A DNA stretch of 64,000 nucleotides from Nonomuraea cypriaca. Its GTDB lineage: Bacteria > Actinomycetota > Actinomycetes > Streptosporangiales > Streptosporangiaceae. Location of the stretch: positions 1 through 64,000 of the forward strand of contig NZ_JADOGI010000008.1 of the NCBI RefSeq assembly GCF_015645445.1, in the 5' to 3' direction. Positions 9,213-16,828 of this stretch are shown one piece after another. The translations under genes were made by a program, and so were the position numbers. Under the pieces are notes generated by a model. That model did no database searches and was not told the DNA's origin. It worked only from the letters and a program-made list of their open reading frames with translations. Positions within the stretch are counted from its first letter, which is position 1. Each line of letters begins with the position of its first letter.

Positions 9213-9251
9213 GTGTTGACACTAGGCGGGTCCGATCGCGGGTGTCAACAC
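9213..9251 (-). promoter_or_regulatory. Promoter of the Ldh-tctCBA operon inside a perfect inverted repeat
   Basis: GTGTTGACAC (9213-9222) and GTGTCAACAC (9242-9251) are perfect 10-bp inverted arms separated by 19 bp. Read on the minus strand the right arm supplies TTGACA (9248-9243). The left arm supplies TAGTGT (9224-9219) 18 bp further on, a reasonable -35/-10 pair. A protein bound to the dyad would cover the promoter. The transcription start would lie near 9212, leaving a leader of about 115 nt that contains the ATTGAT cluster. Confidence 0.5.
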
Positions 9252-9288
9252 TCGATTTGCGGCGCGCCGCAGGGGGAATGCACTACAG

Positions 9289-9325
9289 TTGACGAATCAA
9301 CATAGAAATCAACATAGAAACCAAT
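9289..9325 (+). promoter_or_regulatory. Regulator promoter with tandem 12-bp repeats abutting the start codon
   Basis: TTGACG (9289-9294) could be the -35 element. Immediately downstream the 12-mer ATCAACATAGAA occurs twice in tandem (9296-9307 and 9308-9319), followed by ACCAATATGG running into the ATG. The repeats resemble the TCAATATTGA elements on the operon side, so the regulator probably represses itself. A weak -10 (CATAGA, 9313-9318) would place transcription close to A9326, implying a leaderless or very short leader mRNA. Confidence 0.45.
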
Positions 9326-10537
9326 ATGGAGGGTGACGGACTGGTGCCAGGTGAGAGCGCACAAGCCGACACCCTGTCGGTGGCGGAGGCCGCACGGATC
9401 CTCCAGGTGAAGCCCAGCACCGTGTACGCCTACATCAGCCGCGGCCTGCTCCAGAGCGAGCGGTCCCGGGGCCGCAGCTGGTTGTCCCGCGCCGCCGTGG
9501 AGCGGTTCAGCCTGCGCAAGGGCACCCCGCCTGAGCCGTCGCCCGGCGGCTCGGGGCCTGGCGACGTCACCACCCGCGTCGCGCACATCGTCGACGACCA
9601 GCTCTTCTACCGGGGACGACCGGCCACGGAGCTGGCGCGCACGCATTCGTTCGAGTCGGTGGCCGAGCTGTTGTGGGGCGGGCGCGCGAACGCGACCGCA
9701 TGGGTGATCGACGCCAAGACCGTCGAGGCCGTACGCCGGCTGCAGGCGGCGATGCCCGCCTCTAGCCTGCCGCTGGACCGGATCAAGGCCACGACCATGG
9801 TGCTCGGCGCGCTCGACCCGTTCCGCTACGACCTGTCCACGCCGTCGGTCACCTCGGTGGCGCGCACGCTGGCCCCCGCGTTCATCGAGTCGCTCCCCCC
9901 GGCCGCCGCGCCCGCGCCGTCCGGACGGTCGACGGCCGAACGGCTCTGGTCGGCCCTGTCGCCCGGCCCGCCGCTGCCCGCCGACCTCGAACTCATGTCG
10001 GCCGCGCTGGTCCTGTGCGCCGACCACGGCCTCGGGCCGTCGACGCGGGCGGCGCGCGACGCCGCGGCCACCGCCGCCGACCCTTACTCCGTGGTGCTGG
10101 CGGGCACGAGCATGGCCAGCGGGCTGCTGCACGGGGGCGGCTCCTCGCTGGCGGTGCAGGCCTGGCTGGCGGAGATCGACTCCCCGGACCAGGTCGCCAG
10201 GGTGCTGGGACAACGGCTGCAACGCGGTGACGGCCTGTCGGGATTCGGGCAGCCCCGTTACCGAGGCCCCGATCCGCGCGGCGCGATGCTGCTGGCCATG
10301 CTCCCCGCGTCGTCGGCCAGGCCGGAGCGGCTGGAGATCGTCAGGGCCGCCGTGGACCTCGTGATCGAGCGACGGCAGTTGCAGCCGAACGTGGAGTTCG
10401 CGCTCGGGGCGCTGTGCTTCGCCCACGGCATGGCCAACGGCGCAGGCGAGGCCGTCTTCGTGCTGGCCCGCAGCGCCGGCTGGATCGCCCACGCCCTTGA
10501 GGAGTACACGCTCTCGCAGGTGAGGGGCGTGCGTTAG
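9326..10537 (+). CDS. HTH/citrate-synthase-fold transcriptional regulator
   Basis: Residues 16-62 form an excisionase/MerR-like helix-turn-helix (LSVAEAARILQVKPSTVYAYISRGLL). The rest (about 80-403) is a citrate synthase fold: LCADHGLGPST, GLLHGGGSS (H269, equivalent to pig His274), GFGQPRYRGPDPR and NVEFALGAL. The last two motifs normally carry catalytic His320 and Asp375. Here they are Q309 and E357, so citrate synthesis is unlikely and a ligand-sensing role is inferred. It is divergent from Ldh-tctCBA across a repeat-rich region. The start is uncertain: ATG 9326 has no upstream Shine-Dalgarno, while GGAGGG at 9328-9333 could serve GTG 9344. A strong hairpin follows. Confidence 0.8.
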   Translation: MEGDGLVPGESAQADTLSVAEAARILQVKPSTVYAYISRGLLQSERSRGRSWLSRAAVERFSLRKGTPPEPSPGGSGPGDVTTRVAHIVDDQLFYRGRPATELARTHSFESVAELLWGGRANATAWVIDAKTVEAVRRLQAAMPASSLPLDRIKATTMVLGALDPFRYDLSTPSVTSVARTLAPAFIESLPPAAAPAPSGRSTAERLWSALSPGPPLPADLELMSAALVLCADHGLGPSTRAARDAAATAADPYSVVLAGTSMASGLLHGGGSSLAVQAWLAEIDSPDQVARVLGQRLQRGDGLSGFGQPRYRGPDPRGAMLLAMLPASSARPERLEIVRAAVDLVIERRQLQPNVEFALGALCFAHGMANGAGEAVFVLARSAGWIAHALEEYTLSQVRGVR

Positions 10538-10545
10538 AACCACGA

Positions 10546-10577
10546 CGGCTCCGCGGCCCGTACGGGCGGCGGAGCCG
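10546..10577 (+). terminator. Hairpin terminator after the HTH/citrate-synthase-like gene
   Basis: A 9-bp perfect outer stem (10546-10554 with 10569-10577) encloses a 12-bp GCCCGTACGGGC palindrome. It lies 8 bp after the stop codon and has no T-run, typical of GC-rich actinobacterial terminators. Confidence 0.6.
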
Positions 10578-10578
10578 A

Positions 10579-10656
10579 TCGCGTGCCTTATTGGTCAGAC
10601 GCAGTCGCGTGCCTGGACGGTCAGACGCAGTCGCGTGCCTGGTTGGTCAGACGACG
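10579..10656. repeat. Three tandem copies of a 26-bp repeat
   Basis: The unit starting TCGCGTGCCT and ending GGTCAGACGCAG occurs at 10579-10604, 10605-10630 and 10631-10656. Copies one and two differ at only four positions and the third decays at its end. The third copy covers the stop codon of the DHFR-family gene (10647-10649), so the array extends into its 3' coding end. No function is evident. Confidence 0.7.
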
Positions 10657-11255
10657 GAGCCGTAGGACGGCTTGCCCGCCCACTCGTAGGTGACGTACAC
10701 GACGCCGGCGTCGGTCGTGGTGGTGCTGGTGAGCTTCAGGCCGGCCGGCGTGGTGCCCTCCGCGAAGAGCCGCTTACCCTTGCCGAGGACGACGGGGAAG
10801 ACCAGCAGGCGATACTCGTCGACCAGTTCGGCCAACTGCAGCGTACGGATGAGGTCGCTGCTGCCCTGGACCAGGATCTCGCCGTCGGTACGCCGCTTGA
10901 CATCGGCGACCGTCTGGGCGGCCTCGCCCACCAGGACCTCGGTGTTGCGCCACTCGGCCTTCATCGGCGACCTCGTGGCCACGTACTTCGCCATGCTGTT
11001 GATCTTGGCGCCGCCGTCCTCGTCGGACACGTTGGGCCAGTGTGACGCGAGGATGTCGTACGACCTGCGGCCCAGCAGCATGCCGTCCGCGCGCTCGAAC
11101 TGCGGGCCCATGATGCGGTTGAACCCCTCGTCCACGTGCGGCGGCAGCCAGCCGCCGTGCTCGAAGCCGTTGGACTCGTCCTCGCCTGGCCCGCCGGGAG
11201 CCTGCATGACGCCGTCCAACGACACGAAGGTCGAAACCACCAGCTTGCTCGCCAT
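10647..11255 (-). CDS. Dihydrofolate reductase/RibD C-terminal family protein
   Basis: The 202-residue protein has the RibD_C/DHFR-like fold of the many small actinobacterial paralogues: SKLVVSTFVSLDGVMQAPGG at the N terminus, MLLGRRSYDIL in the middle and GEILVQGSSDLIRTLQLAELVDEYRLLVFPVVLGKGKRLF. The family binds NADPH; the actual substrates of these paralogues are mostly unknown, and a true folate role is not implied. The start at 11255 is preceded by AAGGAGCG. Its last residues overlap the 26-bp tandem repeat array. It is monocistronic between opposed neighbours. Confidence 0.8.
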   Translation of the reverse strand: MASKLVVSTFVSLDGVMQAPGGPGEDESNGFEHGGWLPPHVDEGFNRIMGPQFERADGMLLGRRSYDILASHWPNVSDEDGGAKINSMAKYVATRSPMKAEWRNTEVLVGEAAQTVADVKRRTDGEILVQGSSDLIRTLQLAELVDEYRLLVFPVVLGKGKRLFAEGTTPAGLKLTSTTTTDAGVVYVTYEWAGKPSYGSVV

Positions 11256-11759
11256 CCGACGCTCCTTCTCTCACTGGCGGGGTCCGTACGGTCCCGCTCC
11301 TGCCGATGTGCCTTCAGCCTGGCGGATCCCGTTTACGGATCTCTTAAGGCCTCCCTACGGTCAGACCGGCGGCGCACTCAAAAGTGAGCGGCCGACGCGC
11401 CGGCATCATTCTGTACCGGCACTCCCGAATCGGACACCCGCCGAGCACAACCGCAGTGCCGCCGTGTTGATACCGAGGGTCAGGCCAAGATTCATCGGCC
11501 CGCCGGTGGAGGGCCTTCACACAGTCGGTTTCCGACGTTGAGAACGCGGCCTCCGCACTGCGGAGACCCATCCGGACCCGCACGGATGCGATCATGGGCG
11601 CCGGATCACCGCATTCTGGTAACAAACATTTCCCGAAATAACCGGTCTATCGTATTGCCATTGACTGGAATTGTTGGAACATATGGTCTGAGTCATCGAG
11701 TGAGGTCCATAGATCGCTTACCGCAAGAAGGTAGCGGCGAGGGGAAAGGGGCAACGCTC
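11256..11759. other. 504-bp gap upstream of the DUF574 gene
   Basis: I see no convincing gene here. A 93-codon minus-strand frame (11344-11625) lacks a ribosome site and recognisable motifs. The last 130 bp are richer in A/T than the surroundings and hold a possible promoter for the downstream gene (TTGCCA at 11655-11660 with ATATGG-like bases near 11681). The start codon at 11760 is preceded by GAGGGGAAAGGGG. Confidence 0.4.
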
Positions 11760-12596
11760 ATGCACCAACGAGCTGTCCGAAACCTGGCCAAGCTCGATAC
11801 GACGCAAGCCAGGATCACGCGAATATTCGACGCCGCGGCCGGCGGGAAGAACAACTTCCTCGCAGACCAGGACACGGTTCGCCATTTCGATCAAGTGACC
11901 CCCGCCATGACGACCGCGGCCCGCGCCGTGCTCCAGTTCCTGTCCCGGGTGGTACGCCACCTGGCCGCCGTCGAAGGCGTCAACCAGTTCATGATCGTGG
12001 GAAGCGGCGTCTCCAGCGGCCTTTCCGCCGGGCACCGGTTGCATGACATCGCCGGCCGCGCCTCCACCGACCCGGACCTGCGCGTCGTGTACGTGGAGAG
12101 CGACCCGATGACCGTGACCATGGCGCAGGCCACCATCGAGCCGTTCAACGACCTCATCCGCGTGGTCGACGGTGACGTGCGGGAGATCGACGAGCTGCTC
12201 AGGGATCAGGTCGTCCAGACGTTCCTCGACTGGGACCGGCCCCTCGCCATCCTGCTGCTGTCGACGCACAGCCTCGACGACGACGAGTACGCCCACTACG
12301 TCATCAAGCGACTCCGGCACACCGCGCCGCCGGGCAGCTTCCTCACCCTGTTGCACACGACGTTCGACGCCGTACCGCCGGAACTGCTGCCGTCCATCCG
12401 CGACCTGCTCGCCATGACTCTGCCCCGGCTGGCGATCCGTACCCGGGACGAGGTCGAAGCCCTGCTGGAGGGGCTCGACCTGGTGGAGCCAGGACTGGTG
12501 TGGGTGCCGCGGTGGCGTCCAGGCGCGGGCGACCTCGCCTGCGCCGACCAGCCGAGCGCGTCGGGCAACTACGGCGCCGTGGCCCATCTCCCCTGA
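11760..12596 (+). CDS. DUF574 (SAM-dependent methyltransferase-like) protein
   Basis: The 278-residue protein matches the actinobacterial S-adenosyl methyltransferase family PF04672. It has the RIFDAAAGGKNNFLADQDTV motif (about 21-40), the nucleotide-binding strand QFMIVGSGVSSG in the place of the usual LDIGTGLPT, VVYVESDPMTV and LLLSTHSLDDDEYAHYV. Its acceptor is unknown. The glycine-rich SAM loop is less canonical than in most members. Such genes commonly sit next to HATPase/anti-sigma-like proteins and HTH regulators in Streptomyces relatives, and here an HATPase gene follows 124 bp downstream. The start at 11760 is chosen because of the preceding purine-rich GAAAGGGG. Confidence 0.75.
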   Translation: MHQRAVRNLAKLDTTQARITRIFDAAAGGKNNFLADQDTVRHFDQVTPAMTTAARAVLQFLSRVVRHLAAVEGVNQFMIVGSGVSSGLSAGHRLHDIAGRASTDPDLRVVYVESDPMTVTMAQATIEPFNDLIRVVDGDVREIDELLRDQVVQTFLDWDRPLAILLLSTHSLDDDEYAHYVIKRLRHTAPPGSFLTLLHTTFDAVPPELLPSIRDLLAMTLPRLAIRTRDEVEALLEGLDLVEPGLVWVPRWRPGAGDLACADQPSASGNYGAVAHLP

Positions 12597-12686
12597 GGGG
12601 GTCTCTGAACGAGCCCGCGACATGGAATCACAACAATCTTGTCCGCGCCGGATTCCCAAAAGTGAGCACAAGCGCTTATCGTGGGA

Positions 12687-12702
12687 TTGGGAGCGCTCCC
12701 AA
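12687..12702. promoter_or_regulatory. Perfect 16-bp palindrome matching the CebR/LacI-type operator
   Basis: TTGGGAGCGCTCCCAA is a perfect palindrome. Its 14-bp core, TGGGAGCGCTCCCA, is the sequence I know as the cellobiose repressor CebR operator of Streptomyces. It lies 18 bp upstream of the HATPase start at 12721, where a repressor would block transcription. No LacI-family gene or sugar gene is adjacent, so the controlling protein would be encoded elsewhere. Confidence 0.65.
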
Positions 12703-12720
12703 AACGAGAGACGTGATGAC

Positions 12721-13125
12721 ATGGCCCCCCACCCCGGATCCTTGACCTCCACACCGATCCGCACGGTGGAGTGCCTGCTGCCGTCAGTGGCGGCCGGCGT
12801 CGGCGAGGCCCGCTCCCTGGTCCGGGCCGAGCTGACCAAGTGGGGCCTCGATGAGGCGATCGACGACTGCCTGATCATCGTGAGCGAACTCGTCACCAAC
12901 GCCGTCCGCTACGGCGGGTCGGCGTACGCGCTCCGCCTGGAAGACCGCGAGGGCCACCTGTACGGCGAGGTCTTCGATCCCGGCGAAGGCGTGCCCCGCC
13001 CGTGCTCACCCGACGTCAACGCGCTGTCGGGCCGGGGCCTGCAGATCGTCGCGGCGATCGCCGACGACTGGGGAGTGAGCCCCGCCACCGGCGGCAAGAT
13101 CGTCTGGTTCTCGATCCTCCGATAA
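12721..13125 (+). CDS. Anti-sigma-factor-type ATP-binding protein (HATPase_c_2)
   Basis: The 134-residue single-domain protein has the GHKL ATPase signature of SpoIIAB/RsbW-like proteins. The N-box is DDCLIIVSELVTNAVRYGG, the G1 box DPGEGVPRP and the G2 box GRGLQIVAAIADDWGV. Actinobacteria carry dozens of such small kinases. Some are true anti-sigma factors that phosphorylate an antagonist; most are uncharacterised. No anti-anti-sigma or sigma gene is adjacent. The ATG at 12721 fits the family length; a frame extends upstream to 12622 through the palindromic operator but has no supporting motif. Confidence 0.8.
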   Translation: MAPHPGSLTSTPIRTVECLLPSVAAGVGEARSLVRAELTKWGLDEAIDDCLIIVSELVTNAVRYGGSAYALRLEDREGHLYGEVFDPGEGVPRPCSPDVNALSGRGLQIVAAIADDWGVSPATGGKIVWFSILR

Positions 13126-13170
13126 CCGGCTACGCGCGCGCCTCGCCCGGGGCTACCAGGTTCGGGATCC

Positions 13171-14556
13171 TCAGCACTCCGGGGAGGGGTTCTCAGTGCT
13201 GTGGGTTCGGATTCGGAGGACGAAGCGGGCGCCGGTGCCGGAGTCCTCGATGGTCAGCGTGCCGCCGTGGGCTCTCGCGATCTCGCGGGCTATGGGCAGG
13301 CCGAGGCCGGTGCCGCCGGCGTCGCGGTTGCGGGCGGCGTCCAGGCGGGTGAACCGCTGGAAGACGATTTCGCGCTGGTCGGGCGCGATGCCCGCGCCGT
13401 CGTCCAGGACTTCGAGCACGGCCTGCCCGTCCTCCCGCCGTACGGTCACCGCGATCCGGGTCTCGGCGTGCCGCTCGGCGTTGTCCAGCAGGTTCGTCAG
13501 CAGGCGGGCCAGTTGCAGGCGGTCGCCCGTGACGACCACGCCCTCTCGCACGTCGGTGACGACCCGCTTGGCGCGCGGCCTGCCGGTCTCCGTGGTGACC
13601 AGTTCGCTCAGGTCGACGGGCGCGTGGCGGACCGGGGCGCCCGCGTCCAGCTTGGTCAGTGTGAGCAGGTCGGTGACGATGGCCTGGAGCCGGTCCAGGT
13701 TGGCGAGCACCACGTCGCCCACCTGCCCCCAGTCGGCGTCCTCGGGGTGGAGCGTGGCGTCCTCGACCTCGGTTCGCATGGCGGTGATCGGGCTGCGCAG
13801 GTCGTGTGAGGCGTCGGCGGCGAACCTGCGCTGCTGCTCCATCGCGGCCCTCTGCTGCTCCATCGCCGCCTCCAGCCGCTCCAGCGTCTTGTTGCCGGTC
13901 TCGGCCAGGGCCTTGATCTCGTTGTCGCTCTCGGGCACGGGGACGCGCATCCCGCCGCCCCCCGCGGAGATCTCGGCCAGCCTCCTGGTGATGCCGTCGA
14001 CGGGCGCGAGCGTCCTGGCCACGACGCGTGACACCCCGAACCAGGCCACCGTGGCGAGTATCGCCGATATGCAGAGCTGGAAGATGATCACGCCTGCGCT
14101 GACGTACCAGGGCACCGCCGGATCGAAGGCGTAGACGATCCACTCGCCGTCCGGCTCGAACGCGGTCAGGGCGACCACGATCTGGCACCGGCCGGGAAAC
14201 CCGGGCAGGTCGCAGAGCTCCGCGACGCCGTTCGGCTGGTCCCGGTGGGGGATCGCGGTCGTCAGCCTGGGCAGGCCGGCCAGGTTCGGTGTCGAGGACA
14301 CCACGCGCCCGGCCGGGTCGACCACCTGGATGCCGTCGAGCTCGTTGAAGCGCACCACCGGGGACAACCGGTTCCGCTTGACCATGAGGAGCACCTTCAT
14401 TGCCATGCCGGTCACGTCGTGCGCCCGGATGTCGACGACCTCGCCCCGGATGCCGTACAGCACGAACGCGCTGACCACCGTGTTGAGGAGCACCATGGCG
14501 ATGCCGGCGAACAGCGCCAGCCGCGTCCGCAGCGATCGGCCCGACCGTATGCTCAC
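13171..14556 (-). CDS. Orphan transmembrane sensor histidine kinase
   Basis: The 461-residue kinase has a membrane segment at about 13-35, an extracytoplasmic sensor to about 148, and a second membrane segment at 152-174. These are followed by HAMP, a DHp domain with the phospho-acceptor H251 in FAADASHDLRSPITAM, and a HATPase domain (LLTNLLDNAERH, LDDGAGIAP, GGTGLGLPIAREIARAHGG). The heptad AAMEQQR is duplicated (about 230-243) just before the H-box, encoded by a 21-bp tandem repeat. No response regulator gene is adjacent on either side. The GTG at 14556 is preceded by GGGGAGAGG; the longer frame to 14661 has no site. Confidence 0.85.
   Translation of the reverse strand: MSIRSGRSLRTRLALFAGIAMVLLNTVVSAFVLYGIRGEVVDIRAHDVTGMAMKVLLMVKRNRLSPVVRFNELDGIQVVDPAGRVVSSTPNLAGLPRLTTAIPHRDQPNGVAELCDLPGFPGRCQIVVALTAFEPDGEWIVYAFDPAVPWYVSAGVIIFQLCISAILATVAWFGVSRVVARTLAPVDGITRRLAEISAGGGGMRVPVPESDNEIKALAETGNKTLERLEAAMEQQRAAMEQQRRFAADASHDLRSPITAMRTEVEDATLHPEDADWGQVGDVVLANLDRLQAIVTDLLTLTKLDAGAPVRHAPVDLSELVTTETGRPRAKRVVTDVREGVVVTGDRLQLARLLTNLLDNAERHAETRIAVTVRREDGQAVLEVLDDGAGIAPDQREIVFQRFTRLDAARNRDAGGTGLGLPIAREIARAHGGTLTIEDSGTGARFVLRIRTHSTENPSPEC
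13831..13872. repeat. 21-bp tandem duplication in the orphan histidine kinase
   Basis: Copies at 13831-13851 and 13852-13872 are 18/21 identical and duplicate the heptad AAMEQQR in the coiled coil between HAMP and the H-box. A whole heptad keeps the coiled-coil phase, so signalling may be retained. Confidence 0.7.
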
Positions 14557-14780
14557 TCGCCTCTCCCCGTCGATCAGGAGACCACAAGCGGCGGGTTCGC
14601 CGCTAACACAGGGAGATTCATCGACAAATGCGGTTAAGTGAGGACGCACTGCCCTGGACATCCCGCGCCTGCCTCGGCGGGGGAACTGTTCGGGGTGGGA
14701 TGTCGAGAACCCGGCCTGCCGCTCCGACCTCTGTGGTGAAAGCCCTGCTCGGGTACATCAGCACAGAGAGAGGACTGATC

Positions 14781-15167
14781 ATGGGACAGCCTGTGGTGCA
14801 CTTCGAGATCATCGGAAACGACCCCGCGAAGCTCCGCGGCTACTACGGGGGGCTGTTCGGCTGGGAGTTCCACACCGGCGACGCGACCAGCGAGAAGGTC
14901 TCGCAGCCGGGCATGTACGGATTCGTGGACGGAAGCACGACCGGCGACGGTGACGGCATCAACGGCGGCGTCGGCGGCGGCCCGGGGCGCCAGGCCCAGG
15001 TCCTGTTCTACGTGGCCGTTCCCGACGTGGAGGCCGCGCTCAGAGAGGCCGAGAGCCTCGGCGGGAGGCGCCTGATGGGCCCGGAGCCGGAGTCCGGCGA
15101 CTTCGCCGTCGGCCGGTTCGCCGACCCCGAGGGCAACGTCGTCGGCGTCGCCGGTCCATCGGCGTAG
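14781..15167 (+). CDS. VOC (glyoxalase/bleomycin-resistance) family protein
   Basis: The 128-residue protein shows the paired beta-alpha-beta-beta-beta modules of the vicinal oxygen chelate superfamily: VVHFEIIGNDPAKLRGYYGGLFGWEF at the start and VLFYVAVPDVEAALREAESLGGRR followed by FADPEGNVVGV at the end. Metal-ligand positions (H at residue 7 region, E near the C terminus) are plausible but the reaction cannot be assigned. The ATG at 14781 is preceded by GAGAGAGG. It is 37 bp upstream of, and codirectional with, the YCII gene. Confidence 0.8.
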   Translation: MGQPVVHFEIIGNDPAKLRGYYGGLFGWEFHTGDATSEKVSQPGMYGFVDGSTTGDGDGINGGVGGGPGRQAQVLFYVAVPDVEAALREAESLGGRRLMGPEPESGDFAVGRFADPEGNVVGVAGPSA

Positions 15168-15204
15168 CGGACGCCCTCCGGCTCGTCTCGAGGAGGAGGC
15201 CGAG

Positions 15205-15618
15205 ATGAAGTATCTGCTGCTGATCTACGGCAATCCGAAGAACTGGGAGCACCCGCTGTTCCTGCGCGATCCGCGGTTCCTGGCACTGCCGGCGGCCGAG
15301 CGGGACGAGCTGACCAGGCGGGCCGACGCCCTGCACCGGGAGATCATCGAGTCAGGTGAGCTGGTCGTGGGTGTGGCGCTGGCCGATCCGGCACGTGCCA
15401 GGACCGTACGGGTGCGGGGCGGGACCCCGGTCACCACCGACGGCCCCTACGTCGAGGCCAAGGAGCAGTTGGCCGGCTACCTCGTGGTGGACTGCGACGA
15501 CCCGCGACGGGCGGCGGAGATCGCGGCGAGCATCCCCGACGCCCGGTTCGCCGCAGTCGAGGTACGCCCGATCGTGGACGTGCCCGGCGAGGACCAGCGG
15601 GGAACGCGTGGGAGGTGA
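15205..15618 (+). CDS. YCII-related (DGPF) domain protein
   Basis: The 137-residue protein has the DGPF/YCII ferredoxin-like fold: MKYLLLIYGNP, ELVVGVALADPARARTVRVRGGTPVTTDGPYVEAKEQLAGYLVVDCDD and a C-terminal FAAVEVRPIV strand. These proteins usually neighbour an ECF sigma factor of the SigJ/SIG41 type in actinobacteria, but no such gene follows here; the next gene is convergent with only 9 bp between. A strong GAGGAGG site precedes the start. The biochemical function of the family is not established. Confidence 0.8.
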   Translation: MKYLLLIYGNPKNWEHPLFLRDPRFLALPAAERDELTRRADALHREIIESGELVVGVALADPARARTVRVRGGTPVTTDGPYVEAKEQLAGYLVVDCDDPRRAAEIAASIPDARFAAVEVRPIVDVPGEDQRGTRGR

Positions 15619-15627
15619 GCGGGGAGC

Positions 15628-16761
15628 TCAGAGCGGCAGCGGGACGCGGTCGAAGAACCAGTAGAGGCTGACCGCCACGATGGGGACCGTGATCGCGGCC
15701 GGCGCCCAGCGGGCCGCAGGCGTCCGGCGCAGTAGCACCAGCAGGGGGAACAGCACGGCGACGATCGCGAGTTGCGCCGCCTCGATGCCCACGTTGAAGC
15801 TCAGCAGCGACAGGAGCAGCTCCCACGACCCGCTCTCGTCGATGTCCAGCGCGCCCGCGAAGCCCAGCCCGTGCATCAGGCCGAACGCGAAGACGATCGG
15901 CAGCCGCCAGCGGCCCAGCCGGTCGTCCTCGCGGCCCAGGAGGTTCGCGACCGCCACGACCACGATCGACGCCGCGATGACCGGCTCGACGATCTCCCCT
16001 GGAACGTCCACGACGCCCATCGCCGCCAGCAGGAACGTGATGCTGTGGGCGGCCGTGAAGGCGGAGGCCGTGACGACGACGTCGCGCAGCCGGCGCGCGC
16101 CGATGAGCAGGGCGAGCAGGAAGAGGACGTGGTCGAGCCCGAACACCAGGTGCTCGGCGCCGAGAAGGAAGAACTCCCCGATCTGCTGCGAAGCCTGGCG
16201 CTCGCCGACACGCAGCGTCGGGCTTCCCGCGACCAGGACCGCGGAGCCCTGCCTGCCGTCGAGGGTGTACCTGACGATCGTCTCGGTGCTGTGGACGAAG
16301 GTCTCCGCGTCGGGGAACAGCGCGCTCGAGATCGCGTGGCCGCCCCCGGGCCCGCCCGCGCACGCGTAGGCGAAGGTCAGCACCGCGAAGGCCGCCTTGC
16401 CGCGCGGGCGCACGTCCGCGTCGCCCGCCATCGTGGGCGCGCACGGCCGGTCGTCGTACGCGACGGCGAAGCGGCGCGTGACGTACTCGATCACGGCCGC
16501 GCGGTTGATCTTCAGTTGGCGGAGCTGCTCGGCCCGGCCCTTCGCCTCGTACGCCTCCGCGTAGAGCCAGGCCGACTTCATGAGGAGGTCGTATTCGAGT
16601 TCGAGCACGACCTTGACGTCCGTGCCCGTGCCGGTCACCTCGGCGTGGGCGGTGGTGGTGGCCTCGTGCGCCATCGCGGGTGCGGGACGCGCCAGGCCGG
16701 CGAGCACGCCGCCGAGGAGGACGGCGAGGACGGCCGCGGACAGCCGGCGCCTGCGGGACAT
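15628..16761 (-). CDS. HupE/UreJ-type membrane protein with large extracellular domain
   Basis: The 377-residue protein has a signal peptide (MSRRRRLSAAVLAVLLGGVLAG...AMAHE), an extracytoplasmic beta-rich domain to about residue 190 and a C-terminal six-helix membrane domain. That membrane domain carries the HupE_UreJ_2 motifs EHLVFGLDHVLFLLALL, TAAHSITFLLA and FGLMHGLGFAGAL. Conserved His residues in the membrane part suggest metal (nickel or other divalent) handling, as known for HupE/UreJ, but no hydrogenase or urease gene is nearby. It lies downstream of the large metallophosphoesterase and may be cotranscribed despite a hairpin between them. Confidence 0.8.
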   Translation of the reverse strand: MSRRRRLSAAVLAVLLGGVLAGLARPAPAMAHEATTTAHAEVTGTGTDVKVVLELEYDLLMKSAWLYAEAYEAKGRAEQLRQLKINRAAVIEYVTRRFAVAYDDRPCAPTMAGDADVRPRGKAAFAVLTFAYACAGGPGGGHAISSALFPDAETFVHSTETIVRYTLDGRQGSAVLVAGSPTLRVGERQASQQIGEFFLLGAEHLVFGLDHVLFLLALLIGARRLRDVVVTASAFTAAHSITFLLAAMGVVDVPGEIVEPVIAASIVVVAVANLLGREDDRLGRWRLPIVFAFGLMHGLGFAGALDIDESGSWELLLSLLSFNVGIEAAQLAIVAVLFPLLVLLRRTPAARWAPAAITVPIVAVSLYWFFDRVPLPL

Positions 16762-16788
16762 GTCGGGTCTCTCCAGATCAGGGGGAAT

Positions 16789-16817
16789 GCCGCCCCGGAC
16801 CGGGGGCCCGGGGCGGC
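16789..16817 (-). terminator. Hairpin downstream of the metallophosphoesterase gene
   Basis: GCCGCCCCGG (16789-16798) pairs perfectly with CCGGGGCGGC (16808-16817) around a 9-base loop. It sits 11 bp beyond the metallophosphoesterase stop and 28 bp before the HupE-like start, so it may terminate or attenuate transcription between the two. Confidence 0.55.
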
Positions 16818-16828
16818 GGGTGATCGTT

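Noticed and set aside
11344-11625. 93-codon minus-strand frame in the gap before the DUF574 gene
   Set aside because: No ribosome site, motif or homology-like pattern.
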